Shown in pieces: positions 17,361 through 25,096 of a stretch of 64,000 nucleotides of DNA; the stretch's first letter is position 1; each line of letters opens with the position of its first letter. The stretch is taken from positions 372,001-436,000 of the forward strand of contig NZ_JAPDHU010000002.1 in assembly GCF_031921685.1 (NCBI RefSeq). The letters are read 5' to 3'. The notes under the pieces are model-generated. The model did no database searches. It was not told the origin of the DNA and saw only the letters and a list, made by a program, of their open reading frames with translations. The DNA is from Terripilifer sp031921685. Its GTDB lineage: Bacteria; Pseudomonadota; Alphaproteobacteria; Rhizobiales; Beijerinckiaceae. The position numbers and the translations under genes are program-made.

Positions 17361-17831
17361 ATGTACGCAAAAACGACCACGACGAAGGTGGCCGAAGTCG
17401 AGAAGAAATGGGTGTTGATCGACGCCAAGGGCCTGGTTGTCGGCCGCCTTGCGTCGCTCATTGCCATGCGTCTTCGCGGCAAGCACAAGCCGTCCTTCAC
17501 GCCCCATGTTGACGACGGCGACAATGTCATCGTCATCAACGCCGACAAGGTGGTGCTCACCGGCCGCAAGCGCGACCAGAAGATGTACTACCATCACACC
17601 GGCTTCATCGGTGGCATCAAGGAGCGCTCGGCGCGCTTCATCCTGGAAGGCCGCTTCCCTGAGCGTATCGTCGAGAAGGCCGTGGAGCGTATGCTGCCGC
17701 GTGGTCCGCTCGGCCGCAAGCAGCTCGGCAACCTGCGTGTCTATAAGGGCGAGGAGCATCCGCATGCCGCCCAGACTCCGGCGACCCTCGATATCGCCAG
17801 CCTGAACCGCAAGAACGCAAGGAGCGCCTGA
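17361..17831 (+). CDS. rplM: 50S ribosomal protein L13
   Basis: A 156-residue ribosomal protein. The L13 signature is present: WVLIDAKGLVVGRLASLIAMRLRGKHK, then DNVIVINADKVVLTGRK, then MLPRGPLGRKQLGNLRVYKG. L13 is an early-assembly protein of the large subunit. It is followed by rpsI with a 2-base gap, the universal bacterial pair. Confidence 0.97.
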   Translation: MYAKTTTTKVAEVEKKWVLIDAKGLVVGRLASLIAMRLRGKHKPSFTPHVDDGDNVIVINADKVVLTGRKRDQKMYYHHTGFIGGIKERSARFILEGRFPERIVEKAVERMLPRGPLGRKQLGNLRVYKGEEHPHAAQTPATLDIASLNRKNARSA

Positions 17832-17833
17832 TC

Positions 17834-18310
17834 ATGGCCGAGACCCTTTCATCGCTCCAGGACCTGAAGGCCGCCACTGGCGTCCCGTCCGATGCGCCTG
17901 TGCATGTCCAGAAGCTCGACAAGTACGGCCGCGCCTATGCCACCGGCAAGCGCAAGGACGCGGTCGCCCGCGTCTGGATCAAGCCGGGCTCCGGCAAGAT
18001 CACCGTCAACGGCCGTGAGTTCGAAGTTTACTTCGCGCGTCCCGTGCTGCGCATGATCGTCAACCAGCCGATGGGCGTCGCCAACCGCGTCGACCAGTAC
18101 GACATGGTCATCACCTGCTCGGGTGGCGGTCTGTCGGGCCAGGCAGGTGCCGTGCGCAACGGCGTGTCGAAGGCGCTGACCTATTACGAGCCGGAACTGC
18201 GTTCCGCCCTTAAGAAGGCCGGCTTCCTGACCCGCGACTCCCGCACGGTCGAACGTAAGAAATACGGCCACAAGAAAGCCCGTAAGAGCTTCCAGTTCTC
18301 GAAGCGCTAA
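17834..18310 (+). CDS. rpsI: 30S ribosomal protein S9
   Basis: A 158-residue protein. The S9 core starts at about residue 35 (YATGKRKDAVARVWIKPGSGKITVNG) and includes GGGLSGQAGAVRNGVSKAL. It ends with the conserved basic tail RKKYGHKKARKSFQFSKR, whose final Arg contacts P-site tRNA. The 30-residue leader is typical of alphaproteobacterial S9. A strong terminator follows at 18337. Confidence 0.97.
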   Translation: MAETLSSLQDLKAATGVPSDAPVHVQKLDKYGRAYATGKRKDAVARVWIKPGSGKITVNGREFEVYFARPVLRMIVNQPMGVANRVDQYDMVITCSGGGLSGQAGAVRNGVSKALTYYEPELRSALKKAGFLTRDSRTVERKKYGHKKARKSFQFSKR

Positions 18311-18336
18311 GTCGCTTTCGGCTTTCCATGCTTTCA

Positions 18337-18369
18337 AACCCGATCGGTTTGCGCCGGTCGGGTTTTTCT
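18337..18369 (+). terminator. Intrinsic terminator of rplM-rpsI
   Basis: Arms AACCCGATCGG (18337-18347) and CCGGTCGGGTT (18354-18364) with one wobble pair, followed by TTTCTTTTT. This is a standard Rho-independent terminator 26 bases after rpsI. Confidence 0.85.
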
Positions 18370-18389
18370 TTTTGCGATAGCATTTCAGC

Positions 18390-18428
18390 GTTTGATGGGC
18401 ACATCAAACGCCATGAAGACGCATCAAA
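18390..18428. repeat. Copy A of a two-copy intergenic TCAAAC element
   Basis: GTTTGATG (18390-18397), GGCA, CATCAAAC (18402-18409), GCCATGAAGACG, CATCAAA (18422-18428). The first two form a perfect palindrome; the third repeats the second 20 bases later. Copy B at 28102-28137 has the same order, the same 20-base phase and the shared core CRTCAAACGCCAT...ACGCRTCAAA. Copy A lies between the rpsI terminator and the 3' end of the sigma factor gene, so it is not upstream of any gene recognised here. Confidence 0.6.
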
Positions 18429-18437
18429 TCAAAAACT

Positions 18438-19346
18438 CTAAGTGATGCGGATGTCGTGATCGGCCTGGCCCACATGCGCAAGCTTGTCGGGATTATAGAC
18501 CTGATAGATCGCTGTGATGCGTTCGCCACGCGTCTCGAAGGACAAGGTGGCGATCAATGCCTTGTCGACGAAGGCGAGGATGCCGGACTCGCCGTTGATC
18601 ACGCCAAGCCGGCGATCGACGATCGTGTCGTCCTTCATCGAACCGCGCGGGATCAGTCCACGCGACAGTATCAGCCGGACGATTTTCTCGGCGCCGAAAA
18701 TACCCGAGGTCGACACGCGCACCTTGCCGCCGCCGTCGGACTTAAGCACCGCATCGTCGGCGAGCAGGGAGAGCAGCGCCGTCTTGTCGCCGGCCTCTAT
18801 GGCGGTGAGAAAGCGGCGCACCAGGCTTTCCTGCATATGCGCCGTCACCTGAAACTTCGGCCGCCCCTCCCGCACCTTGGCGCGGGCACGGCTGGCGATC
18901 TGCCGGCAGGCGACCTCGCTCTTGTTGAGGATGGCCGCGATCTCGGAAAAGCCGGCATCGAAGACATCGCGCAAAACGAAGACGGTGCGCTCGTCCGGCG
19001 ACAGCCGCTCCAGCACGATCATGAAAGCGACCGAGAGATCGGAAGAGAGATCCATGCGCCGCTCGACGTCGCGGTCGACCGGCTCGACGATCGGCTCCGG
19101 CAGCCAGACGCCGGGGTAGGCGGCCCGCTCCACCTCCAGATGGCGCAGCCGGTCGATGCAGATCCGCGTCGTCACCGACGTGAGCCAGGCTTTCGGGGAT
19201 CGGATTTCCGCTACGTCGGATTGCAGCCAGCGCAGGAACACATCCTGCACGACATCCTCGGCTTCCGTCAGTGTGCCCAGCATGCGATAGGCCAAACCCC
19301 TCACATGCCTGCGATATTGCTCGAAGATGGCGACCAGATCCGGCAT
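18438..19346 (-). CDS. ECF41-type RNA polymerase sigma factor with SnoaL-like C-terminal domain
   Basis: A 302-residue extracytoplasmic-function sigma factor. Start ATG 19346 is chosen because GGGAGA lies just upstream and the sigma2 region begins at once (ADLVAIFEQYRRHVRGLAYRML-type, then AEDVVQDVFLRWL). Sigma4 is at about 115-170 (LSPDERTVFVLRDVFDAGFSEIAAIL). Residues about 180-302 form an NTF2/SnoaL-like domain with SDGGGKVRVS and INGESGILAF, close to the DGGGK and NGxPG motifs of the ECF41 group, in which this domain replaces a separate anti-sigma factor. It is divergent from the MFS gene and carries the same promoter signature upstream, so autoregulation is likely. Confidence 0.88.
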   Translation of the reverse strand: MPDLVAIFEQYRRHVRGLAYRMLGTLTEAEDVVQDVFLRWLQSDVAEIRSPKAWLTSVTTRICIDRLRHLEVERAAYPGVWLPEPIVEPVDRDVERRMDLSSDLSVAFMIVLERLSPDERTVFVLRDVFDAGFSEIAAILNKSEVACRQIASRARAKVREGRPKFQVTAHMQESLVRRFLTAIEAGDKTALLSLLADDAVLKSDGGGKVRVSTSGIFGAEKIVRLILSRGLIPRGSMKDDTIVDRRLGVINGESGILAFVDKALIATLSFETRGERITAIYQVYNPDKLAHVGQADHDIRIT

Positions 19347-19370
19347 CTTGGTTTTCTCCCACCTCCCTAA

Positions 19371-19396
19371 GACGGCCGGCCCTGTCTTTTGTGACA
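19371..19396 (-). promoter_or_regulatory. Putative ECF41 promoter of the sigma factor gene
   Basis: On the minus strand TGTCACA (19396-19390) is followed after 15 bases by CGTC (19374-19371). This closely resembles the TGTCACA/CGTC pair I recall for ECF41 promoters (spacing within one base). The start codon of the sigma gene is about 25 bases downstream. Confidence 0.62.
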
Positions 19397-19441
19397 GCAG
19401 CCTATCATTTTTATTTTTATCGCCGAAATGCACCGCCGTTT

Positions 19442-19467
19442 TGTCACGAACGGCGAGTCTCCCCGTC
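19442..19467 (+). promoter_or_regulatory. Putative ECF41 promoter of the MFS-oxidoreductase operon
   Basis: TGTCACG (19442-19448), 15 bases, CGTC (19464-19467). It has the same elements and exactly the same spacing as the divergent promoter at 19371-19396. The MFS start codon lies about 60 bases downstream behind AAGGAGGGGG. Confidence 0.62.
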
Positions 19468-19528
19468 TTGAGAGCAGCCGGATGTTTGATCCCGGCAAGA
19501 CAATCGCAAGACAATCAAGGAGGGGGAT

Positions 19529-21145
19529 ATGTCGAACTTGGTCGAAACCGGCGATGCGGTGGCGCTGGACACCGCCAAAAGCCTGCCGAGCAAATCCTAT
19601 GAGCGGCGAACAATCGTCGCTTCGTCGTTCGGCGCGCTTCTCGAATGGTATGATCTCTATATCTACGCCGCGCTGACGGCGACCTTCGCCGAACTGTTCT
19701 TTCCGCCCGGCAATGAAGTCGCGGCCATGCTGGCGAGCCTCGCCATCTTCGGCGCAGCTTTCATCCTGCGGCCCATCGGGGCGCTGCTGTTTGGCTATTT
19801 CGGCGATCGCTACGGTCGCAAGCGCACTTTCTTGGCCACGATCTGGCTCATGGGTGTGGCCACCATTGGCATCGGCCTGCTGCCGACCTATGCGCAGATC
19901 GGTGTGCTGGCACCCGTGCTGCTGGTGACGCTTCGCCTGGCACAAGGTCTGGCGCTGGGTGGCGAAGTCGGCGGCGCCGCCACTTATCTCACCGAGAATG
20001 CGGCGCCCGGCCGGCGCGGCTTTGCCACAAGCTGGTTGCAGACGACGGCGACGATCGGCCTTCTGCTCTCCATCGTCGTGGTGACGGTCGTTCGTCTGTC
20101 CATGGACAATGCGACGTTCATCGCCTGGGGCTGGCGCATTCCCTTCGTGCTCTCCATCGTTCTTCTGGCCGTGTCGGTCTATCTGCGGCGGGGGCTCGCG
20201 GAATCGCCGGTCTTTACGCGCATGAAGTCGAAAGGCCGCATTTCCGAAAATCCCATTTCCGCCAGCCTCTCCAACGGCCGCAACGTCAGGAACATGTTCA
20301 TCCTGCTGTTCAGCGTCGCCTCCGGCGTCGGTATTCTCTATGGCACCGGCCATTTCTATTCGGCCTATTTCCTCGCCAACGTGCTGAAGGTCGAGCCGAC
20401 GACATCGAACATCCTGATGTCTTGCGCGCTGGTGCTGGCGACGCCGTTCTATGTTCTCTTCGGCTGGCTGTCGGACAAGATCGGCCGCAAGTGGATCATG
20501 GTGTCGGCCTGTCTTCTCGCAGCGGTGACGACGCAGCCGGTGTTCAAGGCACTCACCCATTTCGCCAATCCGGCCCTGGAGAAGTTCCAGAGCGAGAACA
20601 CGATTGTCGTCGAGGGCAGTGATTGCAGCTTCCGGCTATTCTCGCCAGCGGTGACGGCCTGCGACAAGACCCGCAATTTCCTCAACGGTGTCGGTGTCAC
20701 CTACACGTTCAAGGAGACGCCGGTCGGCAGCTCCGTGCGTATTGAAGTCGCGGGAGCGAAGATCGATGGCTTCGATCCGGTCGCGATGAAAGCGGCGATG
20801 AAACAGGCCGGTTGGCCGGAGGCGGCGGACTTGTCGCAAGTGAACAAGCCGGTTGTCGTTGTGCTGCTGTGGTATCTCGTCGTGCTGCTGACGATGGTTT
20901 ATGGGCCGATCGTCTCCTTCATGGTGGAACTGTTTCCGGCGCACCTGCGTTACACGTCGCTGTCGCTGCCGTTTCACATCGGCTCGGGCTGGTTCGGCGG
21001 CATGCTGCCCTTCGTGTTGACCAGCATCAACGCTGCTTACGGCAGCATCTACGCCGGCCTCTGGTATCCGGTGATCGTTCTGTTCGTGTCCTTCACCATC
21101 GGCGCGCTGTTCATCCGCGAGACGCGTCAAAATTCCATCGATTAA
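19529..21145 (+). CDS. MFS transporter, metabolite:H+ symporter type, with a large extra loop
   Basis: A 538-residue major facilitator of the MHS/ShiA-ProP type: SSFGALLEWYDLYIYAALTA opens span 1, the loop-2 motif GYFGDRYGRKRTFLAT follows, and GWLSDKIGRKWIM is the matching loop-8 motif. Usual MHS length is about 430-450. The excess is an insertion between about residues 337 and 438, hydrophilic, with two cysteines (SDCSFRLF and VTACDKT, about 364 and 378), predicted to lie outside the membrane between late spans. Substrate unknown; the family carries organic acids, betaines and shikimate. The operon continues with a flavoprotein 24 bases downstream. Confidence 0.87.
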   Translation: MSNLVETGDAVALDTAKSLPSKSYERRTIVASSFGALLEWYDLYIYAALTATFAELFFPPGNEVAAMLASLAIFGAAFILRPIGALLFGYFGDRYGRKRTFLATIWLMGVATIGIGLLPTYAQIGVLAPVLLVTLRLAQGLALGGEVGGAATYLTENAAPGRRGFATSWLQTTATIGLLLSIVVVTVVRLSMDNATFIAWGWRIPFVLSIVLLAVSVYLRRGLAESPVFTRMKSKGRISENPISASLSNGRNVRNMFILLFSVASGVGILYGTGHFYSAYFLANVLKVEPTTSNILMSCALVLATPFYVLFGWLSDKIGRKWIMVSACLLAAVTTQPVFKALTHFANPALEKFQSENTIVVEGSDCSFRLFSPAVTACDKTRNFLNGVGVTYTFKETPVGSSVRIEVAGAKIDGFDPVAMKAAMKQAGWPEAADLSQVNKPVVVVLLWYLVVLLTMVYGPIVSFMVELFPAHLRYTSLSLPFHIGSGWFGGMLPFVLTSINAAYGSIYAGLWYPVIVLFVSFTIGALFIRETRQNSID

Positions 21146-21169
21146 CGTCAACCAGGAACGGAGAGATCC

Positions 21170-22435
21170 ATGAAACGAATTGTTGTTCTGGGTGCGGGCT
21201 TCGCCGGATTGTGGAGCGCCATCGGTGCTGCACGTAAGCTCGAGGAGTTGCATGTCTCCCGCGATGATGTGGAGGTCGTGGTCATCAACAAATACCCCTT
21301 CCATAATATTCGCGTGCGCAACTATGAAGAGCACCTGGAGGAAACGATCGTGCCTCTGTCGGAGGTGTTCGATCCAGTTGGGGTGCGCTGGATCGAGGGC
21401 GATGTTTCGGACATCGATCTCGATGGCAAGGCGGTCGTCATCGAAACGCCGACTGGCCGGACATGGCAGTCCTATGATCGCCTGGTGTTCGCGCTGGGCA
21501 GCAAGCTGGTGCGCCCGCCGATCAAAGGGCTCGGCAGCTATGCTTTCGATGTCGACACCTATCAGGGTGCCAAGCGGCTCGAAGCACATCTCGCCGGGCT
21601 CGCGTCGAGCCACGCACCTGGGCGTTTCACGGCTTTGGTGATTGGCGCGGGCCTGACCGGCGTCGAGATCGCCGCCGAACTTCCCGCGCGCCTACGGAAG
21701 TTGGCCGGCGGCGGCGCGGCCGACGTCAAAGTCATCCTCGCCGATCGAACGCCGCGCATCGCCCAGGAGATGGGCGAGGCCCGGCCGGTCATCGAACATG
21801 CGATGGCGGCGCTTGATGTGGAGCTGCGGGCGTCGTTCTTTCTGCGCGAGGTCGACGAGCAGGGCGCGATCCTCACGTCGGGCGAACGCATCTTCGCCTC
21901 GACGGTGATCTGGTGTGGCGGCATGCAGGCGCATCCGATGACCGAGCTGTTTCCTGTCGTCCATGACAAGCACGGCCGCTTGCCGGTCGATTCCTTCCTG
22001 CGTGTCAAAGGCGTGGCGGACGTCTTTGCTGCCGGCGATGCCGCGAGCCTTTTGATCGATGGCCGGCACGAGACGATGATGTCGTGTCAGCACGGCCGCC
22101 CGATGGGCCGCTTCGCTGGCCACAATGTCGTCTGCGATCTCTTGGGGCTGGAGATGTTGCCGTTGCAGATCGATTGGTACACGACCGTTCTCGATCTGGG
22201 TCCCTGGGGCGCCGTCTACACCTGGGGGTGGGAACGCCAGCTTGCCGCCGAGGGCATGAGCGCCAAGCGGGTCAAACAGCGGATCAATTGCGAGCGAATC
22301 TATCCCCCGCGCAACGGCTCCAAGGCGGACATTCTCGAGGCGGCCCGGGCTGAGATCGACGCGCCGCCGAAACTCGCGGGCCTGGGCAAATCGCGACGGG
22401 CACAAACGGATACCGCGGTCGAATCCGTCGAATAG
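21170..22435 (+). CDS. NAD(P)/FAD-dependent oxidoreductase, type II NADH dehydrogenase-like
   Basis: A 421-residue flavoprotein with two Rossmann dinucleotide sites: VVLGAGFAGLWSAIGAA at the N-terminus for FAD and TALVIGAGLTGVEIAAELP at about residue 155 for NAD(P)H. VADVFAAGDAASL (about 280) is the second FAD-contact motif and HGRPMGRFAGHNVVCDLLG follows. This is the layout of NDH-2 and related carotenoid- or sulfide-oxidising flavoproteins; it lacks the Cys pair of sulfide:quinone reductases. ECF41 sigma factors often control an oxidoreductase, so the placement behind the ECF41-type promoter fits. GGAGAG precedes the ATG. Confidence 0.86.
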   Translation: MKRIVVLGAGFAGLWSAIGAARKLEELHVSRDDVEVVVINKYPFHNIRVRNYEEHLEETIVPLSEVFDPVGVRWIEGDVSDIDLDGKAVVIETPTGRTWQSYDRLVFALGSKLVRPPIKGLGSYAFDVDTYQGAKRLEAHLAGLASSHAPGRFTALVIGAGLTGVEIAAELPARLRKLAGGGAADVKVILADRTPRIAQEMGEARPVIEHAMAALDVELRASFFLREVDEQGAILTSGERIFASTVIWCGGMQAHPMTELFPVVHDKHGRLPVDSFLRVKGVADVFAAGDAASLLIDGRHETMMSCQHGRPMGRFAGHNVVCDLLGLEMLPLQIDWYTTVLDLGPWGAVYTWGWERQLAAEGMSAKRVKQRINCERIYPPRNGSKADILEAARAEIDAPPKLAGLGKSRRAQTDTAVESVE

Positions 22436-22458
22436 CGGCCCAATTCACAACGCGAGAG

Positions 22459-22495
22459 GCGAGACGGCGATCGGCGGCGTCTCGCTAATTTATTT
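22459..22495 (+). terminator. Stem-loop after the MFS-oxidoreductase operon
   Basis: GCGAGACG (22459-22466) pairs perfectly with CGTCTCGC (22478-22485), followed by TAATTTATTT. A probable Rho-independent terminator. The rest of the 290-base gap up to the next start shows no gene. Confidence 0.65.
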
Positions 22496-22725
22496 ATAAA
22501 ACAATGGTTTGATTGGATCGCTTTGCAGGGCGAGGCGACGCGCCGTCTTGGGCGTGTGGCTCCTGTCACATGGAATATGCTAACGCTCTGCAGCCGGTAT
22601 AGGTGCGCTATCGCACAGGTCAGGTCGTTCAAATCTGACAAATTTTTCGGCCGATGGCTTGGCCTCCACAATTTTGGCCGAAGTGCCATGCCATCGACAT
22701 GCTGCCATTTTCAAAGGAGCTGACT

Positions 22726-23967
22726 GTGATCCGATCCAACCTGCGGCCCGTTGCCATATCCTTCGCGATCGTGCTGGCCGCGCCCATCAGCGCCTTTGCC
22801 CTCGAAAGCTACGTCTTGGAAGACGTGCGGCTCGAAACGCCGGCGAACAAGACGTCGATCCTGCTGAAGCGCGTCGAATTCGTCGACACCAATCTGACCC
22901 GCGCCGAGGCGCAGAAATTGTTCAGCCTCGACGCCGAGCGCGGCGAGCAGACGGCGCTCGTCGCCAAGGCGCAGGCCAAGCGCGTGCTCGTGCCCGAGAT
23001 CGTCATCGAGCCGAAAGGCGAGCGCACCGGCCTGATCACCCTGCGTGGCTATGAGGTGAACGATCTTGATCGCGGCCGCTTCGCCAAAGTGTCTCTCACC
23101 TCCGTTGACGGCGCGGCCACCGACAAGGCGGGCGCGGGCACGATCAAATCGGGACCGATCGTCCTGGAGCAGGGCGACTTCGGCCGCATCATCAATGCGG
23201 TGAAGGACGGCGATTTCACCAATGGCGTGGCGCAGCTCGGCAAGTTCTCCTGGACGGGTTTCGAACTGGTCGTTCCCGATCCAAAGGCGCCTCCCGGCGG
23301 TCAAATGAAGTTCACCCTTGCCTCGCTCGTCGGTAGCAACACCTATGATGGCGATCTGCCGGTGACCATGAAGGCCGAAGCGAAGAACTTCACGTTCGAG
23401 CCCGCCAAGAACTCCGAGATGGGGCAGAACCTCGTCAAGTTTGGGTACGACAAGCTCGACATGGGCATGACGATCTCCGGTTCCTATGACGTGGCGAAGA
23501 AGGCCTATACGCTGACCGACTATTCGATGACAGGAGTCGATGCTGGCGCGCTCACCTTGAGCGGCCTGTTCGGCAATATCGATCGCAACGCTTTGCTTGG
23601 CGATCGTATGACCCGCATCAGCGGCCTCATGCAGGGTGACGTCAGCGAATTCACCATTCGCTTCGTCAACCAGGGCCTGTTCGACAAGGCGCTGGCTTAC
23701 TATGCCGCCTCGGTGAACCGCCCGCCGGCCGACATCAAGGGCGAGTGGTCGGTGGCCGCCACCGGCATGCTGCCGATGCTGCTCGGCGGCGACCCGTCCG
23801 CGCTGAAGCTGGCCGAAGCGATCACCACCTTCCTGCGCGACCCCAAAAGTCTGACTGTCACATTAAAGGGTAAGAATGGCCCGGTACGCTTCATGGAAGC
23901 GGCGCAGATCCGGGACCCGGCGACCTTCATGCAGAAGGTCAATGTGACGGCGACGGCCAACCAGTAG
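22726..23967 (+). CDS. Exported protein of unknown function (413 residues)
   Basis: The start is GTG 22726, chosen for AAAGGAG 6 bases upstream; earlier in-frame ATGs lack a ribosome site and would spoil the signal peptide. Residues 1-26 are a clear signal peptide (LRPVAISFAIVLAAPISAFA). The mature part is beta-rich, with segments such as ESYVLEDVRLETPANKTSILLKRVEF and MTISGSYDVAKKAYTLTDYSMTGVDAGALTLSGLFGNI, the latter reminiscent of proteins built from repeated beta-hairpins such as AsmA- or YdgA-like envelope proteins. I recognise no family with certainty. It is probably periplasmic. It is separated from the upstream operon by a terminator. Confidence 0.75.
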   Translation: MIRSNLRPVAISFAIVLAAPISAFALESYVLEDVRLETPANKTSILLKRVEFVDTNLTRAEAQKLFSLDAERGEQTALVAKAQAKRVLVPEIVIEPKGERTGLITLRGYEVNDLDRGRFAKVSLTSVDGAATDKAGAGTIKSGPIVLEQGDFGRIINAVKDGDFTNGVAQLGKFSWTGFELVVPDPKAPPGGQMKFTLASLVGSNTYDGDLPVTMKAEAKNFTFEPAKNSEMGQNLVKFGYDKLDMGMTISGSYDVAKKAYTLTDYSMTGVDAGALTLSGLFGNIDRNALLGDRMTRISGLMQGDVSEFTIRFVNQGLFDKALAYYAASVNRPPADIKGEWSVAATGMLPMLLGGDPSALKLAEAITTFLRDPKSLTVTLKGKNGPVRFMEAAQIRDPATFMQKVNVTATANQ

Positions 23968-24094
23968 GCCGCTGCCAGGCATTTGAGGCCAGGCATTTGA
24001 GCTGGCGTGTCTTTTCTTGACACGCCGGTCCTCTTGGCCGATGGCTGCGCCGCGCCTATCTGAGGCGGGACTGAACAGCAAAGGAATGGGCGCC

Positions 24095-25021
24095 ATGGCG
24101 GCGAAGGTTTTCATCGACGGCGAAGCCGGAACGACGGGTCTCCTGATCAGGGATCTGCTCGGCGCGCGCCGCGACGTCGACATCGTCTCCATCGATCCGG
24201 CCAAGCGCAAGGACGTGGATGCCAAGCGCAAGCTGCTCGAAGGCGTCGACCTGACGATCCTGTGTCTGCCCGATGACGCGGCCAAGGAATCGGCCGCGCT
24301 TGCCACGTCGCTCGGCGGCAATGGCCCGAAAGTGCTCGACGCTTCGACGGCGCATCGTGTGGCGCCCAATTGGGTGTACGGCTTTCCGGAACTGGCGGAA
24401 GGGCAGGCGGCGGCGATCGCCGGCGGCCGGCTCGTCGCCAATCCCGGCTGCTATGCCACCGGCGCCATCGCGCTGCTGCGCCCGCTCGTCGATGCGCAAT
24501 TGCTGCCATCGGATCATCCGATCACCATCAACGCGGTCTCCGGCTATAGCGGCGGTGGCAAGTCGATGATCGCCGAATATGAGGCGCGCACCGCGCCTGA
24601 CTTCGAGCTTTACGGTCTCGGCTTGCAGCACAAGCACATGCCGGAAATCCAGGCCTATAGCCGGCTGTCGCGGCGCGCCATCTTCGTGCCCTCAGTGGCC
24701 GATTTCCGCCAGGGCATGCTGGTGTCGATCCCGCTGCATCTCGACACGCTGCCGGGCAAGCCGAAGTCGGGTGATCTCGAAGCGGCTTTGACCAAGCACT
24801 ATGCCGGCGCGTGCTTCGTCAAGGTGGTGCCAGCGGCGGCTGTCGCCAAAGAGGGCGGCAAGCTGGAAGCCGAAGCCCTCAACGACACCAACGATATGGA
24901 ACTGCGCGTCATCTCCAACGAGCAACACGGCCAGGTGGTGCTGATCGCCAAGCTCGACAATCTCGGCAAGGGCGCTTCGCGCGCCGCCGTTCAGAACATG
25001 GAATTGATGCTGGGGCTGTGA
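24095..25021 (+). CDS. argC: N-acetyl-gamma-glutamyl-phosphate reductase (short type)
   Basis: A 308-residue enzyme of arginine synthesis that reduces N-acetylglutamyl phosphate to the semialdehyde with NADPH. The NADP-binding start KVFIDGEAGTTGLLIRDLL and the catalytic Cys in ANPGCYATGAIALLRPL (about residue 117) are clear, along with the conserved His region LQHKHMPEIQAY. The length and the GEAGTTG opening belong to the short class (TIGR01851 type), distinct from the roughly 345-residue class. ATG 24095 follows AAAGGA with good spacing; ATG 24086 is an alternative. Confidence 0.92.
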   Translation: MAAKVFIDGEAGTTGLLIRDLLGARRDVDIVSIDPAKRKDVDAKRKLLEGVDLTILCLPDDAAKESAALATSLGGNGPKVLDASTAHRVAPNWVYGFPELAEGQAAAIAGGRLVANPGCYATGAIALLRPLVDAQLLPSDHPITINAVSGYSGGGKSMIAEYEARTAPDFELYGLGLQHKHMPEIQAYSRLSRRAIFVPSVADFRQGMLVSIPLHLDTLPGKPKSGDLEAALTKHYAGACFVKVVPAAAVAKEGGKLEAEALNDTNDMELRVISNEQHGQVVLIAKLDNLGKGASRAAVQNMELMLGL

Positions 25022-25053
25022 AGCCTTGCGCCGCAGCGATTTCTTGAAATGAA

Positions 25054-25077
25054 AAGGCCGGGCAATCGCCCGGCCTT
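25054..25077. terminator. Bidirectional terminator between argC and the FAH gene
   Basis: AAGGCCGGGC (25054-25063) and GCCCGGCCTT (25068-25077) form a perfect 10-base stem with a 4-base loop, flanked by A on the left and T on the right. It serves two convergent genes. Confidence 0.75.
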
Positions 25078-25096
25078 CGTGTTTGTGGGCAGTGGG

